A DNA stretch of 64,000 bases. Source: Cadophora sp. MPI-SDFR-AT-0126. Taxonomy: Eukaryota > Ascomycota > Leotiomycetes > Helotiales > Ploettnerulaceae. Position numbers and translations under genes: made by a program. The DNA is taken from assembly GCA_020747065.1 (NCBI GenBank), contig JAGMVK010000001.1:2170001-2234000 (forward strand), in the 5' to 3' direction. The notes beneath the pieces were generated by a model. The model was not told the origin of the DNA, ran no database searches, and worked only from the letters and a program-made list of their open reading frames with translations. Of this stretch, positions 63,601 to 64,000 are shown one piece after another (the first letter of the stretch is position 1; each line of letters begins with the position of its first letter).

Positions 63601-64000
63601 CTGGATCGAATCACAGTCAAGCTCATATCGCTCCACAATACGGGAATCAATTCTTCCCTCAAATGCCACAACCTGGATTTGATATGGGTATGCAGAGAAC
63701 CGACAGCATGGACTCGAATCTTGGATACCAATACGGTGTTCAGCCTCAATTGTTTAATCCAACTGTTCAGATTCCTCCTATCAACGTGCAGCAACTTCAA
63801 TACCAACAATCTCTACTTGCACGAGCGGCTCCTCAGATGAACAACTTCTACCCACCCATGCAATCTGGATTTGGATACAGCAGTCCATCTATTGAGAATT
63901 ATCGCAACCAGACCCCCATTCAACCACCGCAGCCTCAGCCAAGTCCAATGTTGAGTGGAAATGCATTCGGTCCACCTGGATTTGGAAATATTGGACTGGG
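60679..64000 (+). CDS. RRM + Pumilio-repeat RNA-binding protein (JSN1/PUF type), 3'-truncated
   Basis: Exon 1 is 60679-60926; a 48-nt GTAGGC…GACAG intron follows, and exon 2 runs from 60975 past the window end (over 1090 codons). The join gives SKRAREIQAQEGLPVNVWG. A long low-complexity N-terminal part is followed by an RRM (TRALWLGSIPPSTTVSTLMEMFKAHGPI…GFVNFE…VRINFAKPPSP, about residues 450-525). Pumilio repeats then follow: NTVVQKLFEHC, GTWAAQKIIDVC, GNYVLQCCLKFG, GARAMRACLESH, GALLLTWFLD, VAYLTVLKVI and GATLIFKVL. The RRM-plus-PUF order is that of yeast Jsn1/Puf1 and Puf2 relatives, which bind mRNA 3' regions and affect stability or localisation. A Gln/Pro-rich tail reaches the window edge, and the stop codon is not visible. 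Confidence 0.93.

Overview
The window is a stretch of nuclear chromosome from a filamentous ascomycete (Pezizomycotina; the overall gene style suggests Leotiomycetes, but that is a weak guess). The evidence is short 43-145 nt GT-AG introns with CTAAC-like branch points, a WSC-domain wall protein, an NPS6/SidD-type NRPS, a GH75 chitosanase and a transposon with RIP-like nonsense mutations. There are about 14 intact or near-intact protein genes, three degraded genes, one dead DNA transposon and long non-coding intervals. All exon-intron structures are my own predictions from splice signals and reading frame.

Layout. 1-2.2 kb: 3' part of an ankyrin-repeat gene. 3.3-4.4 kb: a seven-helix opsin-related (HSP30/YRO2-like) gene lacking the retinal lysine. 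4.7-6.2 kb: a broken F-box-like gene. 6.9-16.7 kb: housekeeping and wall genes (PDS5 cohesin factor, WSC-domain protein, mRNA guanylyltransferase). 17.2-20.9 kb: one intact F-box-like gene with a proline-rich N-terminus, then two frameshifted related genes in opposite orientation. 21.8 kb: a small predicted mitochondrial membrane protein.

22.5-40.7 kb is the most interesting part: a compact extracellular-siderophore locus. It holds a SidJ-like DUF1749 esterase, a full-length ABCB-type transporter (SitT/AbcB-like), the siderophore synthetase NPS6/SidD (A-T-C-degenerate A-T-C) and a SIT-family MFS siderophore transporter. The intergenic spaces carry eight exact copies, on either strand, of the 12-mer ATCTGATWAGAT. 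It is built on the ATCWGATAA site of iron-sensing GATA repressors (SreA/Sre1), and a ninth 9-bp site is also present. Together they read as an iron-regulated unit for making, moving and hydrolysing a hydroxamate siderophore. The usual acyltransferase partners (SidF/SidH/SidI/SidL) are not in the window.

41.9-54.5 kb: secreted alpha/beta hydrolase, delta-12-type fatty acid desaturase, GH75 chitosanase with a cysteine-repeat tail, and a DUF4419 protein. 55.1-56.2 kb: a Tc1-like DD34E transposase relic with seven in-frame stops and no frameshift. 56.2-60.7 kb: gene-free, simple-sequence-rich. 60.7 kb to the end: an RRM + Pumilio (JSN1/PUF-type) RNA-binding protein gene that runs out of the window.
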